Positions 51,018 through 59,715 of a stretch of 64,000 nt of DNA are shown in pieces. The stretch covers positions 2,679,501 to 2,743,500 of the forward strand of contig NZ_CP093528.1 in assembly GCF_022682305.1 (NCBI RefSeq), given 5' to 3'. The number at the start of each line of letters is the position of its first letter. The stretch's first letter is position 1. Position numbers and translations under genes: made by a program. Source of the DNA: Shinella zoogloeoides (GTDB lineage: Bacteria; Pseudomonadota; Alphaproteobacteria; Rhizobiales; Rhizobiaceae). Under the pieces are notes generated by a model. That model was given only the letters and a program-made list of their open reading frames with translations, made no database searches and was not told the origin of the DNA.

Positions 51018-51054
51018 AAACGGCCGGGCCGACGAACGTCGGCCCGGCCGTTTT
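51018..51054 (+). terminator. Strong terminator after the RND pump
   Basis: A perfect 13-bp stem (51021-51033 with 51038-51050) with a GAAC loop, flanked by AAA and TTTT, lies 15 bases after the pump stop. It may work in both directions. Confidence 0.9.
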
Positions 51055-51062
51055 CATATTCA

Positions 51063-51076
51063 TTGATCGAAATCAA
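51063..51076. promoter_or_regulatory. FNR-type box before Crp/Fnr gene
   Basis: TTGATCGAAATCAA fits the FNR/FixK/DNR anaerobic box TTGAT-N4-ATCAA perfectly. It lies 78-91 bases upstream of the Crp/Fnr-type regulator start and so may bind that protein or FixK/FnrN. Confidence 0.8.
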
Positions 51077-51153
51077 GTAAGACTTCCCCGACCTCGACTA
51101 TCGTTCTGTCATCGAAATTCGGACGACGCCTGCGGGAGCATGGAGTGAGATCG

Positions 51154-51837
51154 ATGAACAGGCTGATGAAACCCGGCGCCCGGGAACGCGAAACCCTTCT
51201 CAATTCGGGTCTTCTTTCCGTGCTTGGCGTGGAAAGCGTCGCGGCAATGATGGAGATCGCGTCCATCGGCAGCCTGCCGGCCCGCCAGATGCTGTTCCGC
51301 GAGGGTGAACCGGCGGATATGTTGCATTGCGTGCTTTCCGGCTATGTGCGTGTCTACAAGCTCGACCCGGACGGCCGGGAAGCCGACGTGGAGCTTTACG
51401 GCCCCGGTGACCTGATCGGCGCAAGCCTGGTCCTCGACGGCAGCCGCTACCGCGCCACCGCCCAGGCCGCGGAACCCTCGCTGATCGCCCGGTTCGACCT
51501 CAAGCGCGTGCGCGATATTGCGAGCCGCCGGACGGACCTCGCCATGGCCCTTGCCGCCTCGCTGTCAGGCCAGCTTGCCAAGGCCTTCGCAAGCCTTGCC
51601 GACGACCGGCTGCACACCGCGCCGCAGCGCGTCGCGCATTATCTGCTCGCGCATTGCACGGCGGACGGCAAGCCCGCAAGCTTCCGCCTGCCCTACCAGA
51701 AGAGCCTGCTGGCCGGAAAGCTCGGCCTCGCGCCCGAGGCGCTGTCCCGCGCTTTCTCGATGCTGCGCAACCACGGCGTCAGCGTGCGCGGTCGCCTCGT
51801 CCATATAGGCGATCCGGAAGCCCTGCGGCGGATCTGA
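51154..51837 (+). CDS. Crp/Fnr family transcription regulator
   Basis: The 227-aa protein has a cyclic-nucleotide-binding-like sensor fold (about residues 20-140; LFREGEPADMLHCVLSGYVR and DLIGASLVLDG), a dimer helix (about 115-140) and a C-terminal Crp helix-turn-helix (QKSLLAGKLGLAPEALSRAF, about 180-199). It lacks an N-terminal Cys cluster, so it is not an Fe-S Fnr; a DNR-like haem/NO sensor is possible. The ATG at 51154 follows TGGAG; GTG 51145 is also in frame. A perfect FNR box lies upstream. Confidence 0.9.
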   Translation: MNRLMKPGARERETLLNSGLLSVLGVESVAAMMEIASIGSLPARQMLFREGEPADMLHCVLSGYVRVYKLDPDGREADVELYGPGDLIGASLVLDGSRYRATAQAAEPSLIARFDLKRVRDIASRRTDLAMALAASLSGQLAKAFASLADDRLHTAPQRVAHYLLAHCTADGKPASFRLPYQKSLLAGKLGLAPEALSRAFSMLRNHGVSVRGRLVHIGDPEALRRI

Positions 51838-51843
51838 CGGCAA

Positions 51844-52458
51844 TCAACGGTCGAGGCGTTCCAGACGCCCGGCGGCGATATAGGCCTCGACCCAGCGCCG
51901 CTCCGCGGAAAAGGGATGCCATTGCCAGCCCTCGTGGCCGAAGCCGGCGATGAAAACCCTGTCTCCCGCCGCCGCCACGCTCTCCAGAACATGAGCGATG
52001 GTGACCAGCCCCGAACTCGGCACGACATAGGGTGATGGATCGAAGGCGGCCAGCGAGGCCTCCAGCGCCCGATGGGCCGCGGCCGGGACAATCTTCAAGG
52101 ACCGGCCGGTCGCCTTGCAGAAAGCCGCAAAACCGGCCGTATAATCATCGCAGAAATCGTCAAGGTCGGGGTGGCTGCGCGACAGCGGCCCACGCAACGC
52201 GGCAAAGGTCTCCGCCGCGCGCACGCACCAGATCTCCTTGGCCTGCCGCACGCTCTCACTGGCCTTCCATTGCCCTCCGGCAAGCATTTCCAGCGCCGGC
52301 CGGCCGGTGTTGCAGACCGCGACAACATCCGTCCGCAAGCCGCCCCGGCCGGCCGAACGGCAAAGGTTGAAGCGGATGACCATATCGGAGTTGTCGATGG
52401 TCTCCGCCAGCCCTTCCGGTACGGAACCGTTCCCGACGATAGCGATCCGGCGCATCAT
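51844..52458 (-). CDS. GT29 sialyltransferase-like protein
   Basis: The 204-aa protein resembles the GT29 sialyltransferase fold. RRIAIVGNGSVPEGLAETID, then NSDMVIRFN, match the L-motif pattern (IVGN-G..., ID, D-VIRFN; residues 3-32), and PSSGLVTIAHVLESV (about 145) matches the S-motif region. Similar rhizobial proteins are often labelled urease operon accessory protein because of gene position near ure genes; no urease gene is in this window. The ATG at 52458 follows GGTAGGGG. A glycan-modifying role is inferred from fold only; donor and acceptor are unknown. Confidence 0.75.
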   Translation of the reverse strand: MMRRIAIVGNGSVPEGLAETIDNSDMVIRFNLCRSAGRGGLRTDVVAVCNTGRPALEMLAGGQWKASESVRQAKEIWCVRAAETFAALRGPLSRSHPDLDDFCDDYTAGFAAFCKATGRSLKIVPAAAHRALEASLAAFDPSPYVVPSSGLVTIAHVLESVAAAGDRVFIAGFGHEGWQWHPFSAERRWVEAYIAAGRLERLDR

Positions 52459-52466
52459 GGCGGCCC

Positions 52467-52883
52467 CTACCCTTCCCGTTCCGCGAATTCTCTCAATTCC
52501 TGCGTCCGGCTGCGCGTCAACTCGGCAAGGCAGCCTGAAACCAGCATGGCCTCCGCCTGCCCGCCTCGTGCCTGAAGGCCTGCCAAAACGCATTGACCAT
52601 CGCGATAACCGATCCAGGCGCGCTGGGCGCTCTTGAGGGCATCGACGGCAACCGGCTGCCCATCATACTCACCGTCCAGCACCCGCGCCTTGACCAGCGC
52701 CTTGCGGTATTCGGCATTGAGGTCCGCATCCGCGGCCTCGTAGTCGCGATAGGCGCAATCGTTGAGATCAGGCTGCGCCGTGGCCTTTCCGCAGTCCAGC
52801 GTCGGTGCGCCGTCCTGCGCAAGGGCGGCGAGAGCGGAGATCAGCAGGACGGCCGCAGCAAACCCCAAACGGAAGTCGGGCAT
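52467..52883 (-). CDS. LprI-type lysozyme-inhibitor-like secreted protein (DUF1311)
   Basis: The 138-aa product has a signal peptide (LGFAAAVLLISALAALAQ) and an LprI/DUF1311 domain: DCGKATAQPDLNDCAYRDYE, then DLNAEYRKAL and SAQRAWIGYRDGQC, with four Cys typical of the family. It is probably periplasmic, and some relatives inhibit lysozyme. It begins two bases after the DUF1272 stop and is eight bases ahead of the GT29-like gene, so the three form a unit. Confidence 0.88.
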   Translation of the reverse strand: MPDFRLGFAAAVLLISALAALAQDGAPTLDCGKATAQPDLNDCAYRDYEAADADLNAEYRKALVKARVLDGEYDGQPVAVDALKSAQRAWIGYRDGQCVLAGLQARGGQAEAMLVSGCLAELTRSRTQELREFAEREG

Positions 52884-52885
52884 CC

Positions 52886-53140
52886 TCACGCCGCCCCGGC
52901 CGGCTTGCAACCCTCGGCCTTGAGGACGCGCCGCGTGGCCGGCGGATACTTGCCCAGCAGCGCGGCGGGACGGATGGGCCGCGGCGTGAAGCCGCCGCCG
53001 CAATTGGGGCAGACCCCGCCAAGCACCGTCGAGACGCAGCCGGCGCAGAATGTGCATTCGAAGGTGCAGATCATCGCCTCCGGGCTTTCCGGCGGCAGGT
53101 CGCGATCGCAGCATTCGCAGTTCGGTCTCAGTTCCAGCAT
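52886..53140 (-). CDS. DUF1272 zinc-ribbon protein
   Basis: The 84-aa protein has eight Cys in four pairs: CECC (residues 8-11), C-TFEC-TFC-AGC (about 25-35) and CPNC (about 44-47). This matches the DUF1272 family, thought to bind zinc. The N-terminus MLELRPNCECCDRDLPP is highly typical. The ATG at 53140 is well placed, and the unit downstream holds the LprI-like and GT29-like genes. Its function is unknown. Confidence 0.9.
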   Translation of the reverse strand: MLELRPNCECCDRDLPPESPEAMICTFECTFCAGCVSTVLGGVCPNCGGGFTPRPIRPAALLGKYPPATRRVLKAEGCKPAGAA

Positions 53141-53270
53141 GGTCCACCGTTTACGGAAAGGCGGGGCGGACATCCGTCACGCGCGGGGTTCGCGCCGGAT
53201 TGTCGGCATGGGCACACCGTCGCGCAAGAGCGAAATGGGGCGTGCTCCCATTTTCCGCCGCGCAGAAACG

Positions 53271-53296
53271 AAAAAGCCCGGCGCGAAGCCGGGCTT
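53271..53296 (-). terminator. Terminator of the liv operon
   Basis: On the minus strand AAGCCCGGC pairs with GCCGGGCTT (53274-53282 with 53288-53296) and is followed by five T residues. It lies about 50 bases past the livK stop. Confidence 0.85.
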
Positions 53297-53312
53297 GAAG
53301 ATCGAAGCGGCC

Positions 53313-53334
53313 GGGCGGCGTGCATGCGCCGCCC
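53313..53334. other. Second hairpin after livK
   Basis: GGGCGGCG (53313-53320) and CGCCGCCC (53327-53334) form a perfect 8-bp stem with loop TGCATG, between livK and the terminator. It could protect the highly expressed binding-protein message. Confidence 0.5.
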
Positions 53335-53348
53335 GTTCCGTGAACCGA

Positions 53349-54467
53349 TTACTGGTTCTCGACGTAGGTGTACTTGCCGTCGTCACCCTTCTTCCAGGTG
53401 TACATGACGTAGTCCGGACGGGTGATGTCGCCCTTTTCGTCGAAGCCGAGGTCGCCGATGGCGGTCTTGAACGGACCCTTCGCCTTGATGGCTTCGGCAA
53501 CGGCCTGCGGGTCGCTGCTGCCGGCAGCCTTGGCGGCTTCGGCGATGACCTGGAGAGCGGCGTAGGAGTAGAGCGTGTAGGCTTCAGGTTCGAAGCCGGC
53601 AGCGCGGAACTTCTCGACGAGCTCCTTGGCGGATTCGTTCTTGCGCGGATCCGGCGCGAAGGTCATCAGCGTGCCGTCGACGGCGTCGCCGGCGATCGAG
53701 GCCAGTTCGTTCGAAACGATGCCGTCGCCGGACATGAAGGTTGCCTTCAGGCCCTGGTCGGCAGCCTGGCGTTCCATCAGGCCGAACTCGGTGTGCAGGC
53801 CGCCCCAGTAGACGACGGAAACGCCGGCTTCCTTCATCTTGGCGATGAGAGCGGAGAAGTCCTTGTCGCCGATGTTGACGCCTTCGTAGATGGCTTCGGT
53901 GATGCCGGCTTCGTTCATCGCCTTCTTGGTTTCATCGGCAAGGCCCTGACCATACGGGGTCTTGTCGTGCAGGACGGCAACCTTGGCGTCCTTGAAGTTG
54001 GCGGCGATGTAGGAGCCTGCTACGGCGCCCTGCTGGTCGTCACGGCCGCAGGTACGGAAGGTGTTCCACAGGCCGCGTTCCGTGTAGGTCGGGTTGGTGG
54101 AAGCCGGGGAAACCTGCAGGATGCCGTTTTCGGCATAGATTTCCGACGTCGGGATGGAAACGCCCGAGTTGAAGTGACCGACAACGAACTTCACGCCGTC
54201 AGCGACGAACTTGTTGGCGACCGAAACGCCCTGCTTCGGGTCCGAAACGTCGTCGCCGAGCACGACCTTGATCTGCTCGCCATTGATGCCGCCGGCAGCG
54301 TTGATGTCGGCAGCAGCCTGCTCGACGCCCTTCTGGATCTGCGCGCCGAATGCGGCGTTCGGGCCGGTCAGCGGGCCGCCGACGCCGATCAGGATGTCGG
54401 CCCAGGCGCTGCCGCTGAAGGCGACCATTGCAGCCAAAGCAACAGCCGACATGAGAGACTTCTTCAT
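53349..54467 (-). CDS. livK: Branched-chain amino-acid binding protein
   Basis: The 372-aa periplasmic protein has a signal peptide ([18 protein letters not shown]) and the Leu/Ile/Val-binding fold: [20 protein letters not shown] starts the mature chain, followed by [18 protein letters not shown], the ligand region, and [13 protein letters not shown]. It supplies the LivHMGF pump. It is the last gene of the liv operon, 113 bases after the DUF6867 gene, with a strong terminator. Ligands in relatives extend to alanine, GABA and other amino acids. Confidence 0.94.
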   Translation of the reverse strand: MKKSLMSAVALAAMVAFSGSAWADILIGVGGPLTGPNAAFGAQIQKGVEQAAADINAAGGINGEQIKVVLGDDVSDPKQGVSVANKFVADGVKFVVGHFNSGVSIPTSEIYAENGILQVSPASTNPTYTERGLWNTFRTCGRDDQQGAVAGSYIAANFKDAKVAVLHDKTPYGQGLADETKKAMNEAGITEAIYEGVNIGDKDFSALIAKMKEAGVSVVYWGGLHTEFGLMERQAADQGLKATFMSGDGIVSNELASIAGDAVDGTLMTFAPDPRKNESAKELVEKFRAAGFEPEAYTLYSYAALQVIAEAAKAAGSSDPQAVAEAIKAKGPFKTAIGDLGFDEKGDITRPDYVMYTWKKGDDGKYTYVENQ

Positions 54468-54580
54468 AGTGTTACTCCCAAAATTTATAGCGGGTTGGTT
54501 TCAACCGGTCGCAACACCCGCATTCATTGCGCCGATATCCTTATGCCGCAGCCGGAAACCGGCTGCGGAGTTCCCTCTGG

Positions 54581-54925
54581 TTACTTGGACTTCCAGGAAA
54601 AAGGCGAGGCCTTTTCATAGAGCCAATAGTAGTTGTTGGTCATCTGCCGCGTACGGTAGTAGCGATAGCCGAGCGTAGCAAACAACAAAAGAACGACAGT
54701 GTCCACGACATAGTATTGCGGCGACACCATGGTGCCGTGGAAGAGCGCATGGTGGATGAAGCGGATCGCCGCGCCGAGAAGCAGCACGTAGACGACCAGC
54801 GTTCCATAGCTCTGCCAGTTCTCCGCAACGCTCTTGCCCGTGCGCCACGCCGTCCAGCCGCCCATGATGACGGTGATGAAGAGGAACTGCCAGACCGACG
54901 GTTCTTCGTAGAGAATTCCCTGCAT
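54581..54925 (-). CDS. DUF6867 small membrane protein in liv operon
   Basis: The 114-aa protein has about three hydrophobic segments (VWQFLFITVIMGGWTAWR, YGTLVVYVLLLGAAIRFI and YVVDTVVLLLFATLGYRY). It resembles the DUF6867 family that sits between livF and livK in rhizobia. Function is not known; constant position suggests a role with the transporter. It follows livF after 28 bases. Confidence 0.85.
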   Translation of the reverse strand: MQGILYEEPSVWQFLFITVIMGGWTAWRTGKSVAENWQSYGTLVVYVLLLGAAIRFIHHALFHGTMVSPQYYVVDTVVLLLFATLGYRYYRTRQMTNNYYWLYEKASPFSWKSK

Positions 54926-54953
54926 TGTTCTTGTCTCCCCTACCGGATCCGCC

Positions 54954-55679
54954 CTAGTGCCTGCCGCCTTCGAGATAGGCTGCGCGCACCTCAGGATTGG
55001 CCAGAAGTTCCTTGCCCGAACCGCTCATCGTCACCTGCCCGTTGACCATCACATAGGCACGGTCGGAGAGCTTGAGGGCGGCAAAGGCGTTCTGTTCGAC
55101 GAGGAACACGGTCAGCCCCTCGGTCTGGTTCAGGACCTTGATGGCGTCGAAGATGCCCTTGACGATCAGCGGCGCAAGACCCAGCGACGGCTCATCGAGC
55201 AGCAGCAGCTTGGGCCGGGCCATCAGCGCGCGGCCGATGGACAACATCTGCTGCTCGCCGCCCGAAAGCGTGCCGCCGCGCTGGGCCTGACGCTCCTTGA
55301 GCCGCGGGAAGAGCGTGAAAATCTTCTCCACGTCCTCGCTGAAATACTTCAGATTGTCGAGGCTCGCGCCCATCTGGAGGTTTTCGAACACGGTCATGCG
55401 CGGGAAGATGCGGCGACCTTCCGGCGACTGCGCGATGCGGCGGCGGGCGATAAGGTGCGTCGGCAGGCGCGTGATGTCCTCGCCGTCGAAGGTGACGGTA
55501 CCGGTGCGGGCCTGCGGGCTGCCGCAGATCGTCATCATCAGGGTCGATTTGCCGGCGCCGTTCGCGCCGATCAGCGAGACGATCTCACCCTTCTTGACCT
55601 CGACATCGACGCCGGCGAGCGCGCGGATATTGCCGTAGTAGGTCTCCACGCCCCGGACGCTGAGAAGCATGTCGCTCAT
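54954..55679 (-). CDS. livF: Branched-chain amino-acid ABC ATPase LivF
   Basis: The 241-aa ATPase has Walker A GANGAGKSTLMM (about residues 38-49), signature LSGGEQQMLSIGRAL (about 137), Walker B LLLLDEPSLGLAP (about 157) and FLVEQNAFAA. It pairs with LivG. The start overlaps the livG stop (TGATG). Confidence 0.95.
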   Translation of the reverse strand: MSDMLLSVRGVETYYGNIRALAGVDVEVKKGEIVSLIGANGAGKSTLMMTICGSPQARTGTVTFDGEDITRLPTHLIARRRIAQSPEGRRIFPRMTVFENLQMGASLDNLKYFSEDVEKIFTLFPRLKERQAQRGGTLSGGEQQMLSIGRALMARPKLLLLDEPSLGLAPLIVKGIFDAIKVLNQTEGLTVFLVEQNAFAALKLSDRAYVMVNGQVTMSGSGKELLANPEVRAAYLEGGRH

Positions 55680-56566
55680 CAGTGCGGCCCTCCCTGCGTG
55701 TCTTCAATCTCTTCGATCACCTCTTCGACCTCATCATCTTCGACACCGAGATAGGCCGCGATAACCTTCGGATCGTTCTTCACATGGTCCGGCGTGCCAT
55801 CGGAAATCTTCTGCCCGTATTCGAGCACGACCACATGGTCGGAGATTTCCATGACGACCGACATGTCGTGCTCGATGAGCAGGATCGACGTGCCGCTATC
55901 CTTGCGGATGGAGCGCAGGAGTTCGTTGAGCGCGAGCGACTCGCGCGGGTTGAGACCGGCGGCCGGCTCGTCGAGGCACAGGAATTCCGGCCCCGTGCAC
56001 ATGGCGCGGGCGATTTCGAGACGCCGCTGGGCACCGTAGGGCAGGTCGCCCGCCGGATCGTCGGCGCGATCGATGAGATCGGCCTTTTCCAGCCAGTAGC
56101 GGGCGATATCGATCGATTCCGCCGCGGCCTTCTTGTAGGTCGGCAGGCCGAGCAGGCCGAGGACCGTGTAGCCGGACGCCTTCATCAGCATGTTGTGCTG
56201 GGCGACGAGCAGGTTCTCCAGAACCGTCAGGCCCGAGAAGAGCCGGATGTTCTGGAAGGTGCGCGCCACCTTGGCGTCGCGGTTGACCTCGAAGTCGGTC
56301 ATCTGCTCCAGCAGGAATTCCTTGCCCGCCTTCTGGCGCATGGTGATCATGCCCATGGTCGGCTTGTAGAAGCCGGTCACGCAGTTGAAGACCGTGGTCT
56401 TGCCCGCGCCGTTCGGGCCGATCAGCGCGGTGATATCTCCGCGATAGGCTTCGAAGGACAGGTCGTTGATGGCCATGAGGCCACCGAAGCGCATCGAGAG
56501 ATGCTCGACTTTCAGGATGGGATCTTTCGTCATCGTATTCGTCGCTATCTTCGTCTCGGGCGCCAT
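55679..56566 (-). CDS. livG: Branched-chain amino-acid ABC ATPase LivG
   Basis: The 295-aa ATPase has Walker A GPNGAGKTTVFN (about residue 46), signature LPYGAQRRLEIARAM (about 165), Walker B FLCLDEPAAGLNP (about 183) and LLIEHDMSVV. The C-terminus carries an unusual acidic tail (GVEDDEVEEVIEEIEDTQGG, from about residue 274). The start at 56566 overlaps the livM stop (TGATG); an in-frame ATG lies 11 codons later. Confidence 0.94.
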   Translation of the reverse strand: MAPETKIATNTMTKDPILKVEHLSMRFGGLMAINDLSFEAYRGDITALIGPNGAGKTTVFNCVTGFYKPTMGMITMRQKAGKEFLLEQMTDFEVNRDAKVARTFQNIRLFSGLTVLENLLVAQHNMLMKASGYTVLGLLGLPTYKKAAAESIDIARYWLEKADLIDRADDPAGDLPYGAQRRLEIARAMCTGPEFLCLDEPAAGLNPRESLALNELLRSIRKDSGTSILLIEHDMSVVMEISDHVVVLEYGQKISDGTPDHVKNDPKVIAAYLGVEDDEVEEVIEEIEDTQGGPH

Positions 56567-57957
56567 CAGCCGTGCCCTTCCTTGGTGAAGCTGCCGGAGA
56601 CGGACTTGCGTTCCTTGAGGAAGGCAGTCGGCTCACGGCTTCCGACGAAGCCGCGCGGCTTCCAGACCATGACCACGACCATGGCGAGGCCGAAGATCAG
56701 CATGCGGTAGAGTTCAGGCGTGAAGTCCGGCCCGAAGATGGCCTTCAGGAAGGTCATCTCGCGCAGCAGCTCGGTGCCGCCGACCATGACGGCCGCCGCG
56801 ATGGCGATGCCGACGAGCGAACCCATGCCGCCGAGAACCACGATGGCGAGGATGATCGCCGATTCGAGGAACACGAAGCTTTCCGGCGAGACGAAACCCT
56901 GGCGCACGGCGAAGAAGGAGCCGGCGAAGCCGCCGAACATCGCGCCGATGGAGAAGGCCGTCAGCTTGGTCGTCACCGTGTTGATGCCGAGCGAACGGCA
57001 GGCGATCTCGTCTTCGCGCAGGGCTTCCCAGGCCCTGCCGATCGGCATGCGGCGCAGGCGGATCGTCACATAGGCGGTGAGCAGGGCCAGCGCCAGGATG
57101 AGATAGAACAGGAAGACCTTGTAGTAGGCCGAGGACATCGGCAGGCCGAAGGCCTTGGCGAAGTTGTTCGGCGCGGAAACGTCGAAGGACCAGATGCCGA
57201 AAACCGAGGCCTTGGGAATGCCCGAGACGCCGAAGGTGCCCCTGGTCACTTCCGTCCAGTTGATCAGGACGAGGCGGATGATCTCACCGAAGGCAAGCGT
57301 CACGATGGCGAGGTAGTCGCCCTTCAGGCGCAGCACCGGGAAGCCGAGGATCATGCCCCAGAAGGCGGCGAGGATGCCGGCGAGCGGCAGGAGCACCCAG
57401 AAGGAGAAGCCGAACTGCTGCGACAGGAGCGCATAGGAATAGGCGCCGACCGCATAGAAGGCGACGTAGCCGAGGTCGAGCAGGCCGGCGAGGCCGACCA
57501 CGATGTTCAGGCCCCAGGCGAGCATCACGTAGATGAGGATCTGGATGCCGAAGTTGTCGACCCACTTCAGCGAGCCCTGCACGCCGAAAAGCATGATCAT
57601 CAGCGGCGGGTAGAAGAGCAGCGCGACGATGGCGATCTTGCTGAAGTTGCGCTTGAAGAAGCTTTCTTCCGTATCCACGCCCGTCTTCGAGGCGGCCGCT
57701 GCCTTGCGGGCGGCCATGAAGGGGCGGATATAGGCTACGGAGAGGAAACGGCCGACAGCAGCGATGATCACGAAGATCGCGAGCAGGCCCCAGCGCTGGT
57801 TCAGCACAAGCTCGTTGCGGATGTTCTGCGTGGTCTCGAGACCGACGAAGAGGACGAAGAGGCCGAGTGCGACGAGGCCGGCAAAAAAGCCCTCGCGCAG
57901 AGCCCGCGCCGTCAGGTTCCCGCCGGCGCTCTCATGGGTGTTGGAAATGTTGGACAT
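56566..57957 (-). CDS. livM: Branched-chain amino-acid ABC permease LivM
   Basis: The 463-aa inner-membrane permease has about ten helices. The N-terminal 120 residues include two extra helices (LVALGLFVLFVGLETTQ and WGLLAIFVIIAAVGRFLSV) and a charged linker before the conserved LivM core (LLDLGYVAFYAVGAYSYALL and the coupling loop IGRAWEALREDEIACRSLGI). It starts four bases after livH stops. Confidence 0.94.
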   Translation of the reverse strand: MSNISNTHESAGGNLTARALREGFFAGLVALGLFVLFVGLETTQNIRNELVLNQRWGLLAIFVIIAAVGRFLSVAYIRPFMAARKAAAASKTGVDTEESFFKRNFSKIAIVALLFYPPLMIMLFGVQGSLKWVDNFGIQILIYVMLAWGLNIVVGLAGLLDLGYVAFYAVGAYSYALLSQQFGFSFWVLLPLAGILAAFWGMILGFPVLRLKGDYLAIVTLAFGEIIRLVLINWTEVTRGTFGVSGIPKASVFGIWSFDVSAPNNFAKAFGLPMSSAYYKVFLFYLILALALLTAYVTIRLRRMPIGRAWEALREDEIACRSLGINTVTTKLTAFSIGAMFGGFAGSFFAVRQGFVSPESFVFLESAIILAIVVLGGMGSLVGIAIAAAVMVGGTELLREMTFLKAIFGPDFTPELYRMLIFGLAMVVVMVWKPRGFVGSREPTAFLKERKSVSGSFTKEGHG

Positions 57958-57961
57958 GAAA

Positions 57962-58864
<903 letters not shown>

Positions 58865-59150
58865 ATAAATCCCCCGGATGCAGTTCCTGATGGGCCCGCA
58901 TCTCTTGTTTTTGTCGCTCTTTTCGAGCTTGTTTGGACAATGCGGATTCCATACCGCTTTCGATGCAAAAGGGAAGCCCAAAAAGCCTGGATCGACAATT
59001 TCTTTGGAAAGAAGCGCCGGATGACGCCTTTAACGCCATGGAAACCAAAAAATGGGCGGAGGAATCGGCACTTTTGCCCAAAAACGTGCACGAAAGTTGC
59101 AAACCGCCGTCCCATTTCGGGACAATCACGGCAGGCTGCATCGGCCGGTT
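58865..59150. other. Upstream region of liv operon
   Basis: This 286-bp stretch between soxG and livH must hold the liv promoter. It has a short inverted repeat GTCCC-N5-GGGAC at 59109-59123 and lower G+C in its middle. A weak minus-strand GG-N10-GC match to a sigma-54 promoter overlaps 59099-59112 but lacks the other consensus bases. No gene was recognised. Confidence 0.4.
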
Positions 59151-59705
59151 TCAGCGCGTGGCGAAATCGACCGACAGATGGTGGCCGCGGGCCATCGTCT
59201 TCAGGTCGTCCACCAGCGCCTGCGCGAAGCTGCGGGCCACGACAAGATCGAAGCGCGCCTCGCCGGTCCGGGCGAGATTGACGGCGAGGTGATTGCAGCG
59301 GGCATTCGCCGCCCGGCCGACAGGAAAGGCCTCCGGATGCAGGTCGACGGCGATGCCATTCGCCAGGATGCGGGCCGCATCGGGGCCGCTGAGCGTGATG
59401 ACGACGCGCCCGTGGCTCTGGTCGCAGACATGGGCGCGCGCGCCGAACCGGGCTTCGAGTTCGGCGACGAGCGTTTCCGGCGCATGCGCTTCGGCCAGCA
59501 CCAGCCATTCCCCGGGGCCGCAGAAACGCGCCTCGACCGAACCGTCCGCGGCAAGAAGGGCTGCGACTTCGGCAAAACAGCCCGGTGCGGCCAACACCAC
59601 GGCAAGCGCCGGCGTGCGATGGACCGCCAGATGATTCGGCCGATGCTCGGAGATCGCTCCGATGGTGCCGTCCAGCGCATGCGTCGCCTGATAGTCGTAA
59701 GCCAT
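59151..59705 (-). CDS. soxG: Sarcosine oxidase gamma subunit
   Basis: The 184-aa protein is the SoxG subunit of heterotetrameric sarcosine oxidase. LAVVLAAPGCFAEVAALLAA, CGPGEWLVL, VCDQSHGRVVITLSGPDAARIL and the closing FDLVVARSFAQALVDDL follow the family pattern of a small GcvT-like fold. It follows soxA after ten bases and is last of soxBDAG. The ATG at 59705 has GTGAGG before it. Confidence 0.92.
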   Translation of the reverse strand: MAYDYQATHALDGTIGAISEHRPNHLAVHRTPALAVVLAAPGCFAEVAALLAADGSVEARFCGPGEWLVLAEAHAPETLVAELEARFGARAHVCDQSHGRVVITLSGPDAARILANGIAVDLHPEAFPVGRAANARCNHLAVNLARTGEARFDLVVARSFAQALVDDLKTMARGHHLSVDFATR

Positions 59706-59715
59706 CGCCCTCACC

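Noticed and set aside
59099..59112. Sigma-54-type promoter before livH
   Set aside because: GG and GC have the right spacing, but the rest of the -24 box (TGGCAC) does not match, so a chance match is likely.
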